A stretch of 27,344 nt of DNA from CAZEGI01 sp964512105 (GTDB lineage Archaea; Altiarchaeota; Altiarchaeia; IMC4; CAZEGI01). Below are positions 1 through 6,932 of this stretch, one piece after another (positions within the stretch are counted from its first letter, which is position 1; every line of letters starts with the position of its first letter). The notes below the pieces were generated by a model. It saw only the letters and a program-made list of their open reading frames with translations. It did not search any database and had not been told where the DNA came from. The stretch spans positions 1-27,344 of the forward strand of contig CAZEGI010000015.1 in the NCBI GenBank assembly GCA_964512105.1, read 5' to 3'. The position numbers and the translations under genes were made by a program.

Positions 1-6
1 GGGTGT

Positions 7-2124
7 TCAAGAACTTAAAGCAGCCAGCACGTTTTCTGCGGTTTTCTTTCCTATCATTTTGCTCAGGTTTTCAGCGCCCGCTGCCTTCACGTCCTCTGAG
101 GTTTTTATGCCTTTTGCGAACAGTTTCCTTGCCCTCACGCGGCCGATGTGCGGAATCGCGACCAGTGGCAGGAGCTCCTTTCTGACGCCGTATTTCACGC
201 GGGTTTCAAGGCGTTCGAGTTCGCGCTCCGCCTTTCTGAGCCAGAGCATCCGCGCGAGCTCTTTTCCGGAATATGCAAGCCACTCCATTATGCGCACGCG
301 CTCATTTAATTGTCCAGGCGCAACGCCAAAGTCGTCCATTATTTTTTGTTCAGACCATTCGTTTACCCATGCCTCGAAAAGCTTGGCTGTCTTGTATCTC
401 TCGATTGTGTCCAAGTCCAGGTAATCGTCGTTCATGTAGTCGAGAGCGGACTGGAATGAAATATCTTCGGTTGCTTTTGGAATCTTGTGCAGCAACTTGT
501 TTGCATTGAGCTCCATGTCCATGGTTAAAAGTTCTTCCTCGTTTTCCTTGACGCTCAAGGATGGCATCTCCACAGCAACGCACAGCGCGTCAAGCAGCCC
601 GAGTTCGTTCAAACGGTCCTCGTGCTCGGCCTTGGATATGTAGTTTATGATGTTGTAAGCAGTGTATGGGTCGATGTACAGCTCCGCGATTCTTGAGCCC
701 ACGGGCGTCGGATTCAGGAACTTCCCGTCCCTGTGGATGAATTTCCACTTTATCAACTGGTTCAGAATTTTGTCAATCAGTTCCCTGAAATCTTCTTTTA
801 AGCCGTACTGGAAACCGAAAAAAGTGGATTCGAAGAAATCCATCAGCGATTTTTCCGTTTTGGTGAAGTCCGAGGCGATTGCAGCAAGGACGTGGAATCG
901 CAAGACGGGCTCAACACCCAGACGCGAGGTGATGTCCTCCACAACGCCGTTTATGTACCTTTCCTCAATGTACTCCTGCTCGGATTCCGACTTCGCGATT
1001 GTTATTGCATAACCGATTTTGTCGTATTTTGGACGACCAGCACGACCGACCTGCTGCTTGTATTCCAGAACAGGGATGTAGTGCATGCCCTCAAGGCCGT
1101 AGCGCTTGACATCGCGTATCACCACAGTCCTTGCGGGAAGGTTCACGCCCGCAGCGAGAGTTGGGGTTGCGACTATGACTTTTATCAGACCTTCTTTAAA
1201 CGCATCCTCGACAGCGATTCTCTGCTTGTTCACGAGCCCTGCATGGTGGAACGCAACGCCCATTTTCACGCACCCTGCCAAACGCTCGCACTGCTTCGTT
1301 TTACTGCTTAACGCTTTTAGGATTCCATCTGCGATTTTTTTTGCCTCATTGCCGGGTTTAAACTTCAGTTCTTGGCCCAGCTTCTCGGCAACAGATTCCG
1401 CGCTTCTTCGCGAGTTCACAAAAACGAGGACCTGGCCACCGTCCTTCAGCGAATTACTGACAGTGTCCATGACGCCCTCGATTCCCTTTCCGATTTCAAC
1501 CTCTTCATTCAGCTCGACAGGCCGCCATTCCAAATCAACAAGTTTTGCGTTCAACCAATCCGCAAGCTCGTCCGCATTTCCGATTGTCGCTGACAACCCG
1601 AGCACCTGAATTTCAGGAAACATTTTTTTGAATTTCGCAACAAGAACCTCGTAAACAGGACCCCTGTCCGAAGCTATGAGATGAATTTCGTCCAGCACGA
1701 GCATTCCGACATCAGAGAACCACTTCGGCCTCGACCTCAGGATTGAATCGCACTTCTCGGCTGTCGCGACCATGATGTCGTAGTTTTTTTTCTTCGGAAA
1801 CCTGCTCGAGTCGAGGTCGCCGACCTCCAGCCGGACTTTGTAGCCGAGGGATTCGTATTTTTTGAACTCAAGGAATTTTTCATACGCGAGAGCCCGGAGC
1901 GGAACTATGTAGACGATTTTCTTTTTGTTTTTCAGCGCGCTGCACATGGCAAATTCTGCTGTCAGGGTTTTTCCGGATGCTGTTGGTGTGCACAAAACTA
2001 TGCTTTTTCCTTCAAACAGACCGGAATGCACGGCGGATTCCTGCGGGGGATAAAGTTCCCTGATTCCCTGCGATTCAAAAAGCTCCTTGAATTCATCACC
2101 TATGGGAAGTTCGCCAATGCGCAT
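7..2124 (-). CDS. hel308: Hel308-type superfamily 2 DNA helicase
   Basis: ATP-dependent 3'-5' DNA helicase of the Hel308/Ski2-like family, known to act on stalled replication forks. The 705-residue protein is complete. Visible motifs in order: Q-like motif (LYPPQ, residues 24-28), Walker A TPTASGKT (46-53), DEIH box (145-148), SAT (178-180), motif IV VFVNSRR (234-240), motif V TPTLAAGVNLPAR (about 320-332) and motif VI QQVGRAGRP (357-365). The C-terminal 50 residues hold a helix-hairpin-helix segment (AIPHIGRVRARKL), as expected for Hel308. Length matches the family (about 690-750). The start is supported by a TATA-like box at 2147-2157, about 28 bases upstream, which suggests a leaderless message. 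It lies downstream of the nitroreductase gene on the same strand but probably has this promoter of its own. Identification is firm; in vivo role is family knowledge. Confidence 0.95.
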   Translation of the reverse strand: MRIGELPIGDEFKELFESQGIRELYPPQESAVHSGLFEGKSIVLCTPTASGKTLTAEFAMCSALKNKKKIVYIVPLRALAYEKFLEFKKYESLGYKVRLEVGDLDSSRFPKKKNYDIMVATAEKCDSILRSRPKWFSDVGMLVLDEIHLIASDRGPVYEVLVAKFKKMFPEIQVLGLSATIGNADELADWLNAKLVDLEWRPVELNEEVEIGKGIEGVMDTVSNSLKDGGQVLVFVNSRRSAESVAEKLGQELKFKPGNEAKKIADGILKALSSKTKQCERLAGCVKMGVAFHHAGLVNKQRIAVEDAFKEGLIKVIVATPTLAAGVNLPARTVVIRDVKRYGLEGMHYIPVLEYKQQVGRAGRPKYDKIGYAITIAKSESEQEYIEERYINGVVEDITSRLGVEPVLRFHVLAAIASDFTKTEKSLMDFFESTFFGFQYGLKEDFRELIDKILNQLIKWKFIHRDGKFLNPTPVGSRIAELYIDPYTAYNIINYISKAEHEDRLNELGLLDALCVAVEMPSLSVKENEEELLTMDMELNANKLLHKIPKATEDISFQSALDYMNDDYLDLDTIERYKTAKLFEAWVNEWSEQKIMDDFGVAPGQLNERVRIMEWLAYSGKELARMLWLRKAERELERLETRVKYGVRKELLPLVAIPHIGRVRARKLFAKGIKTSEDVKAAGAENLSKMIGKKTAENVLAALSS

Positions 2125-2146
2125 GTTGAAGTATATGCAAAGAAGG

Positions 2147-2157
2147 ATAATATTTAA
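2147..2157 (-). promoter_or_regulatory. TATA box for hel308
   Basis: Minus-strand TTAAATATTAT centred about 28 bases before the hel308 ATG, the distance expected when transcription starts at or next to the start codon. There is no Shine-Dalgarno match before that ATG, which agrees with a leaderless transcript. Confidence 0.5.
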
Positions 2158-2180
2158 GGCAGTGAGGAATGGAAAAGTGA

Positions 2181-2675
2181 TTACAGCGATAATTCTTTTG
2201 TACTTTTTCTGTTTGAATTAGCAGATTTACTTTTTGGATACCCTAACGCAATCACCGCCATCAACTCCAGATTTTTCGGAACTCCGAGAATTTTTTCTGC
2301 TTTTTCACGCTGGTTTAAAATTTCTCCAAGCCATACGCCGCCCAGGCCAAGCGCATGAATTTCAAGCAGCATGTTTTGTATGCACGCGCCGATTGCCTGA
2401 ACGTCCTTTGTTCTGTCGTAACCTTCGTTGTTGTTAAGAAAAACCACAATTGAAACAGGTGCGTTTTTTATTATGTGCCCGTATTTCGTGCATTCTGCAA
2501 GTTTATTTTTTGTTTCGTTTTCAGTTACAACCTTGAATTTCCATGGTTGATTATTCAACCCGGAAGGTGCCCATCTCCCGGCTTCGAGAATTTTTTCGAG
2601 CTTTTCCTTCTCCACGGGGTTTCCAAGAAATTCGCGGATGCTTCTCCGTGTTTTTATGAGTTCAAGAACGTCCAT
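2181..2675 (-). CDS. Nitroreductase-family FMN oxidoreductase
   Basis: Small (164 residues) flavin-dependent reductase of the nitroreductase superfamily; these enzymes use FMN and NAD(P)H to reduce varied substrates, and the substrate here cannot be read from sequence. Seen: the N-terminal FMN-phosphate motif TRRSIREF (residues 9-16), the APSGLNNQPW segment (36-45) typical of the family, the helix with QAIGACIQNMLL, and the late LGGVWLGE motif. The length fits the short single-domain archaeal/clostridial type. The ATG lies 5 bases after the vapC stop, so it is probably co-transcribed with vapBC; no functional link to the toxin is implied. Confidence 0.88.
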   Translation of the reverse strand: MDVLELIKTRRSIREFLGNPVEKEKLEKILEAGRWAPSGLNNQPWKFKVVTENETKNKLAECTKYGHIIKNAPVSIVVFLNNNEGYDRTKDVQAIGACIQNMLLEIHALGLGGVWLGEILNQREKAEKILGVPKNLELMAVIALGYPKSKSANSNRKSTKELSL

Positions 2676-2680
2676 GTAAA

Positions 2681-3055
2681 TTATTTCACATATTCAACGC
2701 CGGGCATGTTTTTAAATTCCCTGTCGCCCGTCAGAAATTTAATGTTTCTCTGCCTTGCGATTATGTAACCTATGCAATCAACATAAGAGAACCTTTTGTC
2801 TTTGTTGGCAAATTTGAAATCCATCGCCATCCGAACAGCAATATCATCCACTTCAACAACATATCTAGAAAAAGCATCATAGTACCTATCTGCGGTTTTC
2901 TTATCCTTGGTTAGCAGAAGACCGTAATACAGCTCCATAAGGTTCAATCTAGTTGTTATTGCTGATATGCCATGTGTGTATCTCTCGTAGGATGGATTGC
3001 CCCGTATAATTTCATATATTGCGTAGGTATCTAAGAAAACGGACTCTATTTCCAT
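2681..3055 (-). CDS. vapC: VapC-type PIN-domain toxin ribonuclease
   Basis: Type II toxin: a PIN-domain endoribonuclease dependent on Mg2+ or Mn2+ and held inactive by its VapB partner. Its 124 residues carry the four acidic positions of the PIN active site: D9 (FLDTYAIYE), E41 (LMELYYG), D93 (SYVDCIGY) and D111 (LTGDREF). The start overlaps the end of the upstream vapB gene by 10 bases, the usual antitoxin-first arrangement with translational coupling. The full acidic set suggests an active nuclease. The RNA target cannot be predicted from sequence. Confidence 0.9.
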   Translation of the reverse strand: MEIESVFLDTYAIYEIIRGNPSYERYTHGISAITTRLNLMELYYGLLLTKDKKTADRYYDAFSRYVVEVDDIAVRMAMDFKFANKDKRFSYVDCIGYIIARQRNIKFLTGDREFKNMPGVEYVK

Positions 3056-3255
3056 CCTTCCCTTACTAGATTTTTGAATTCCTGCCCACCAACCTCGGTC
3101 CTAAGCGTTCTGAACGTCTTGCGCATATCTGCTTCTCTTACAACGTCAACAAACACCTTCTCGTTTACATGCAAGCCCTTCTCCCTAATAAACGCCTTTG
3201 GAAACAAAACACCAAATGAGTTACCCCATTTGCGCACCATAACCTCAAAAGCCAT
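3046..3255 (-). CDS. vapB: VapB-type AbrB/SpoVT antitoxin
   Basis: Antitoxin of about 69 residues. The N-terminal half is an AbrB/MazE-like swapped-hairpin DNA-binding domain (VRKWGNSFGVLFPKAF, then LHVNEKVFVDV). The C-terminal tail (FRTLRTEVGGQEFKNL) would wrap the toxin. I chose the ATG at 3255 because AGGTGAT lies just before it. An in-frame GTG nine bases upstream falls inside that ribosome-binding motif and is unlikely to be the start. A palindrome and TATA-like box lie upstream, consistent with the autoregulation known for AbrB-type antitoxins. Confidence 0.88.
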   Translation of the reverse strand: MAFEVMVRKWGNSFGVLFPKAFIREKGLHVNEKVFVDVVREADMRKTFRTLRTEVGGQEFKNLVREGWK

Positions 3256-3280
3256 AGATATCACCTAAAATTATACGGTA

Positions 3281-3298
3281 GTTATACACATGTATTAC
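3281..3298. promoter_or_regulatory. Candidate vapBC operator palindrome
   Basis: GTTATACACATGTATTAC is an imperfect palindrome: arms ATACA and TGTAT are perfect around a two-base centre, and the outer GT/AC pairs also match. It sits between the TATA-like element at 3301-3309 and the vapB start, where a bound VapB-VapC complex would block initiation. Autoregulatory binding is inferred from family behaviour. Confidence 0.45.
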
Positions 3299-3300
3299 CA

Positions 3301-3309
3301 GTATAAAAA
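3301..3309 (-). promoter_or_regulatory. TATA-like box for vapBC
   Basis: Minus-strand TTTTTATAC in the 58-base gap between leuD and vapB. Transcription would start near 3276, leaving a leader that contains the AGGTGAT ribosome-binding site. It indicates that vapBC is transcribed separately from leuD. Confidence 0.4.
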
Positions 3310-3313
3310 CCGG

Positions 3314-3796
3314 TTATATCTGTTTCCTCACGTAATTCACAAGACCTTCGTCCAGAAGTTTGAACAGGAAACCGGGCAACGGCTTGAATTTGAATTGTTT
3401 CTTTGTTGTGAGGTTTTTTACTGTTCCGTCCTTGAAATTTATCTCGAGTTCATCGCCTTCAGCCACCTTCACGTCACATTCAACCACGGGCAGCCCGATG
3501 TTTATCGAATTTCTGAAGAATATTCGTGCAAATGATTTCGCAACAACGCAGGAAATTCCGCAGCCGATCAGGGCGCGGGGCGCGTGTTCGCGCGAACTTC
3601 CGCAACCGAAGTTTTCATCTGCGACTATGATGTCTCCTTCTTTTACATTTTTTACAAATTCCGGCCTCACCTTTTCGAATGCATGCTTTCCGAGTTCTTT
3701 CGGGTCTGCCATCACCAGGTATTCCGCGGGTATTATCTGGTCGGTGTCAACATTTGCTCCGAATTTCCAGACTTTTCCCTTGATTTGATATTTCAT
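3314..3796 (-). CDS. leuD: 3-isopropylmalate dehydratase (or homoaconitase) small subunit
   Basis: Small subunit of the LeuCD/HacAB hydro-lyase that isomerises 2-isopropylmalate (or homocitrate-type acids); it pairs with the large subunit encoded at 5657-6901. The 160-residue length is typical of the archaeal swivelling-domain subunit. Conserved NVDTDQIIPAEYL (residues 15-27) and GCGSSREHAPRAL (64-76) are present. The substrate loop reads YLVM (26-29); as I recall, characterised archaeal isopropylmalate isomerases have YLVY-like and homoaconitases YLRT-like loops, so leucine biosynthesis is favoured. The start overlaps the cysteine hydrolase stop by 4 bases, so the two are co-transcribed. No leuA or leuB is in the window. 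Confidence 0.88.
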   Translation of the reverse strand: MKYQIKGKVWKFGANVDTDQIIPAEYLVMADPKELGKHAFEKVRPEFVKNVKEGDIIVADENFGCGSSREHAPRALIGCGISCVVAKSFARIFFRNSINIGLPVVECDVKVAEGDELEINFKDGTVKNLTTKKQFKFKPLPGFLFKLLDEGLVNYVRKQI

Positions 3797-4347
3797 TTTT
3801 TTATTTCTTTCATGAACTCATCCGTCTTCATTATTTTGATGCCCATGTTTGACATGTCAAAGAGGTTTGCCTCATGGACTTCGGGTGTTTTTGCTGTTGT
3901 GGCATCGCTGATGACGATAACGTCGTAATCGTAACCTACTGCATCAACCGCGGTGCCCCGGATGCAGTTCGGCGTCTGGACTCCGACCATCACAAGGGTG
4001 TCAACCCCGAGGCTGTTCAGCAGCAACGGCAGTTCAGTCTGGAAGAATGCGCTGAACCTTTGCTTTTCGATTATGTACTCCCCTGTGATGGGGGAGAGTT
4101 CATCAATAATTTCTGCGCCATGCGTTCCTGAAACAAGAAACGGCTTTTCCGCGAATATTTTTCTGCGGAATTTTTCAACATCAACCCCGTCTGCCCTGTG
4201 GACGCGCATCATGTGGATTACGGGTTTTTTCGCATTCCTGAACGCGGAAAGGAGTTTTTTTATCGGTGGAACAACGTCTTTTCCTGTTGGCACCATAAGC
4301 TCCAGAACATCATTCTGCATATCTATTATCAGCAATGCGGATTTCAT
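3793..4347 (-). CDS. Isochorismatase-like cysteine hydrolase (nicotinamidase family)
   Basis: Member of the isochorismatase/nicotinamidase superfamily of cysteine amidohydrolases. The catalytic triad is visible: D9 (LIIDMQND), K95 (EKQRFSAF) and C128 in TPNCIRGTAVDA, preceded by the GV-Q segment that usually carries a cis peptide bond. At 184 residues the size is normal. A presumptive function is nicotinamide to nicotinate in NAD salvage, but metal-binding histidines of true nicotinamidases are not obvious, so another small-molecule amidase role is possible. It overlaps leuD by 4 bases and is the first gene of that pair. The ATG has GTGTGAT just upstream. Confidence 0.82.
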   Translation of the reverse strand: MKSALLIIDMQNDVLELMVPTGKDVVPPIKKLLSAFRNAKKPVIHMMRVHRADGVDVEKFRRKIFAEKPFLVSGTHGAEIIDELSPITGEYIIEKQRFSAFFQTELPLLLNSLGVDTLVMVGVQTPNCIRGTAVDAVGYDYDVIVISDATTAKTPEVHEANLFDMSNMGIKIMKTDEFMKEIKK

Positions 4348-4387
4348 TTTATCACACTATTTAGTATTAGTGCCGTATTATTTAAAC
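4348..4387. promoter_or_regulatory. 40-base divergent promoter region with 11-base-spaced direct repeats
   Basis: The start codons of the cysteine hydrolase (minus) and the multi-HTH protein (plus) are only 40 bases apart. Plus-strand TATTTAGTA (4359-4367) is at leaderless distance from the GTG at 4388. Minus-strand GTTTAAATAATAC (4375-4387) is about 34 bases before the other start. GTATTA occurs twice, at 4364-4369 and 4375-4380, exactly 11 bases apart, so a protein bound on one helix face could control both genes. Confidence 0.4.
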
Positions 4388-5662
4388 GTGACTGTCATTC
4401 AAACAGTTCCTGCCCAAGACAAGATAAACCTGAAGGTTATCAGGGGTGCAATACCCGATGTCAAAAAATTAGGAGAACTGACTGATAGTGACATTGAAAA
4501 CAGAATACGCGACCTGACAAGACTTGTGGTCCCCAGGAAAGGTGAGGTTGATGAAGATGCAAAACTGGGCACCGTCCTGCGCTTGGTTGATTCTGCACGA
4601 GGGAGTCTTCAACAGCGCGTCGAAGACCTTGAACTTTTGGGTGAGTTGGGCATTACATTTGAACCTGTTCAGCATGTTTCTAGATTCAGAACAGCAACAC
4701 AGGCCAGCAAAGTTTGGAGCGTCAGTCAAAGCCTTGTTATAAAACATTTGGCTAATCCTGAAACCGCAAGTGAATGGGGAGCCAAACGGGGCAAGGAAGG
4801 TAGAAACATACGCTGGGAAATTTCCGAAGAAACCGTCAACAGGATTAATTTGGAATTGAAGCTGGCTGTTCCGTTGAGAACGCTTTACAGACTCCTGAGG
4901 AATAGGGGAGTTAGGATGGATTATCATGTCTTCAAGAAGCTTTTCTTAGAACCTGGGAAAAGAATGAGGAGTGTGGGTAAGGATTTGTTAGAGATTAAAG
5001 GCAACGACAACCTGCTTGTTGATACCATTTATGGCGAATGGAAGGACTACACAGATGTAACATCGGCTGCGGGTGTTGCGAGATTTCTTCTTGAAGAAAA
5101 GGAGCGTTTGGATGAAGGTTACTCGAGCAGGGATGTAGGTGAACGTCTGGGTATCGGCTGGGCACAGGTTAATCGACTTTTAAGAAAAGGAAAACTGCCG
5201 GGTGTTGTTGTGCGCGGTATAGGAGCAGGTAGGGCAAGAGTAAGATTAACCGAAGAAGAACTTGAGGAGGCACTTAGAAGCAGGGGTTCTGAAAGAGGCC
5301 TTATACAGGAATTGAAGGCCATCAAACTCCCCGGCGAGAGACGGGTAATTGTTGAATACCCGAACGGGTTTGAAAATGATGATATTGCATCCGCCAGGAA
5401 GAGGATCGCACGATACGGCGGCGCAAAAAATCTGCCAGACTTCGTAAGAGAGCAACTCGAAGATGCGGGGGTCACTTTCAGGGAAGAAACCGAACAAGAA
5501 GCGAGGGCAAGGGTTATTATAACTGAACTTGTAAGAAGATTCGGCTCCATTGATGCAATCAGGGATAACGTATCTGCTATAGGCTTGGCTGAGTTAGGCA
5601 TCGAGATAGAGAGAAGAGATGGGCAGATTAGTATCAGGCCTATTAGATTGAAGAGACTATAA
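4388..5662 (+). CDS. Uncharacterised protein with multiple helix-turn-helix modules
   Basis: I do not recognise a family for the whole 424-residue protein. The GTG at 4388 is chosen because it follows a promoter-like element at leaderless distance and because the reading frame further upstream runs antisense to the cysteine hydrolase gene. Residues 245-300 look like an excisionase/MerR-type module: YSSRDVGERLGIGWAQVNRL is the helix-turn-helix, followed by a wing and LTEEELEEAL. Residues 103-150 look like a second, divergent copy (ATQASKVWSVSQSLVIKHL, then IRWEISEETVNRI), and 158-185 a third possible HTH (VPLRTLYRLLRNRGVRM). It is rich in Arg, Lys and Glu, with no membrane segment or catalytic motif seen. 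It is the only plus-strand gene of the first 14 kb, splits leuD from leuC, and its stop abuts that of leuC. A DNA-binding role is inferred. Confidence 0.75.
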   Translation: MTVIQTVPAQDKINLKVIRGAIPDVKKLGELTDSDIENRIRDLTRLVVPRKGEVDEDAKLGTVLRLVDSARGSLQQRVEDLELLGELGITFEPVQHVSRFRTATQASKVWSVSQSLVIKHLANPETASEWGAKRGKEGRNIRWEISEETVNRINLELKLAVPLRTLYRLLRNRGVRMDYHVFKKLFLEPGKRMRSVGKDLLEIKGNDNLLVDTIYGEWKDYTDVTSAAGVARFLLEEKERLDEGYSSRDVGERLGIGWAQVNRLLRKGKLPGVVVRGIGAGRARVRLTEEELEEALRSRGSERGLIQELKAIKLPGERRVIVEYPNGFENDDIASARKRIARYGGAKNLPDFVREQLEDAGVTFREETEQEARARVIITELVRRFGSIDAIRDNVSAIGLAELGIEIERRDGQISIRPIRLKRL

Positions 5663-6901
5663 ATCGTTCGGGTCAGTAATTTTTCCTTTTATTGCGGATG
5701 CTGCAACGACGGCTGGATTTGCCAAATAAACCCTTGAGTCCTTGTGGCCCATTCTTCCGATGAAGTTCCTGTTGGTTGAGGAAATGCACACTTCGCCTTC
5801 AGCAAGAACGCCCATATGGCCGCCAAGACAGGCGCCGCATGTCGGTCCTGAAACGTATGCGTTTGCCTCCATGAAAATCGTGATTAAACCCTCCTTCAAT
5901 GCCTGTTCGAAAACTTCTTTTGTTGCAGGCACAACTATCATTCGGACATTTAGATTTACTTTTTTCCCTTTCAGGATTTTTGCAGCAATTCGCAAATCTT
6001 CGATTCTGCCGTTGGTGCATGAACCCAGATATGCCTGGTCGATTTTTACGTTCAGCTCGGATGCGGGTTTTGTGTTTTCGGGCAAAAAAGGTTCTGCGAC
6101 CGTGCATGGGATTTTTTCTGCTTCATATTCAAAGGTTTCAACGTAATGCGCATCCTTATCCGCATAAACGGGTTTGTATTTTCCCCTCACCCGGTTTTTC
6201 AGATAATCAAAAACTTTTTTGTCCGCAGGTATTATTCCGGCCTTTCCGCCGGCTTCGATTGTCATGTTAGAGATTGTGATGCGGGAATCTATTGAAAGTT
6301 CCGTTATTGTTGAACCATAAAATTCCATTGCATTGTAAAGCGCGCCGTCAACGCCAATATCACCGATGATGTGCAGGATTATGTCCTTGCCCATTACATA
6401 CTTGTTTAATTTTCCCTCAACAACGAACTTCTGGGTTTCAGGAACCTTGAACCATAGTTTTCCTGTCGCCATTACTGCTGCGGCTTCTGTCGAGCCGATT
6501 CCTGTTGCGAACGCCCCCAACGCACCGTATGAACACGTATGCGAATCCGCACCGACAATCAATCTTCCTGGAGCAACAAAGCCCTGCTCGATCATGAGTT
6601 GGTGACAGACACCACCCCTGCCAACTTCAAAGTAGTTCTCGATTTTGTATTTTTTTGCAAAATTGAGCATCGCCCTTGCCTGTTCTGCGGATGGTTTGTC
6701 TTTATTGGGGACGTAATGGTCTGGAATTAAAACGACTTTTTCCCTTATTGGTTTTGTGCCGAATTTTTCAAAAACCTCGAACGCAGGGAGGCCGGTAACG
6801 TCATTCACCATGACGTAATCAACGCCTGCTTCAACAATTTCGCCTGCCCCGGCTTTTTTGCCGGATTTTTTGGAAAGGATTTTTTCGGATATTGTTGGCA
6901 T
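5657..6901 (-). CDS. leuC: 3-isopropylmalate dehydratase (or homoaconitase) large subunit
   Basis: Large, [4Fe-4S]-binding subunit partnering LeuD. The 414-residue length fits the archaeal/LeuC2 class. Cluster-ligand cysteines are all present: C295 in GSCTNGRI, and C355 and C358 in GPTCGACLGGHMG. Other family blocks are VMVNDVTGLPAF (30-41), DHYVPNKD (61-68), GADSHTCSYGALGAFATGIGSTE (117-139, shown here as positions of the whole block) and SSTNRNFIGRMG. The ATG is 31 bases after the upstream gene's stop; minus-strand TTTTTAATT near 6922-6930 could be a TATA box for a leaderless message. The stop lies next to the opposing stop of the multi-HTH gene. Whether it acts on isopropylmalate or homologous acids depends on the LeuD loop. 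Confidence 0.9.
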   Translation of the reverse strand: MPTISEKILSKKSGKKAGAGEIVEAGVDYVMVNDVTGLPAFEVFEKFGTKPIREKVVLIPDHYVPNKDKPSAEQARAMLNFAKKYKIENYFEVGRGGVCHQLMIEQGFVAPGRLIVGADSHTCSYGALGAFATGIGSTEAAAVMATGKLWFKVPETQKFVVEGKLNKYVMGKDIILHIIGDIGVDGALYNAMEFYGSTITELSIDSRITISNMTIEAGGKAGIIPADKKVFDYLKNRVRGKYKPVYADKDAHYVETFEYEAEKIPCTVAEPFLPENTKPASELNVKIDQAYLGSCTNGRIEDLRIAAKILKGKKVNLNVRMIVVPATKEVFEQALKEGLITIFMEANAYVSGPTCGACLGGHMGVLAEGEVCISSTNRNFIGRMGHKDSRVYLANPAVVAASAIKGKITDPNDL

Positions 6902-6932
6902 AGAAAGGTATTACGGAAGGTGAATTAAAAAT

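Noticed and set aside
3953..4387. Upstream extension of the multi-HTH gene to an ATG at 3953
   Set aside because: It runs antisense through the cysteine hydrolase gene, which has clear catalytic motifs; the promoter-linked GTG at 4388 is a better start.
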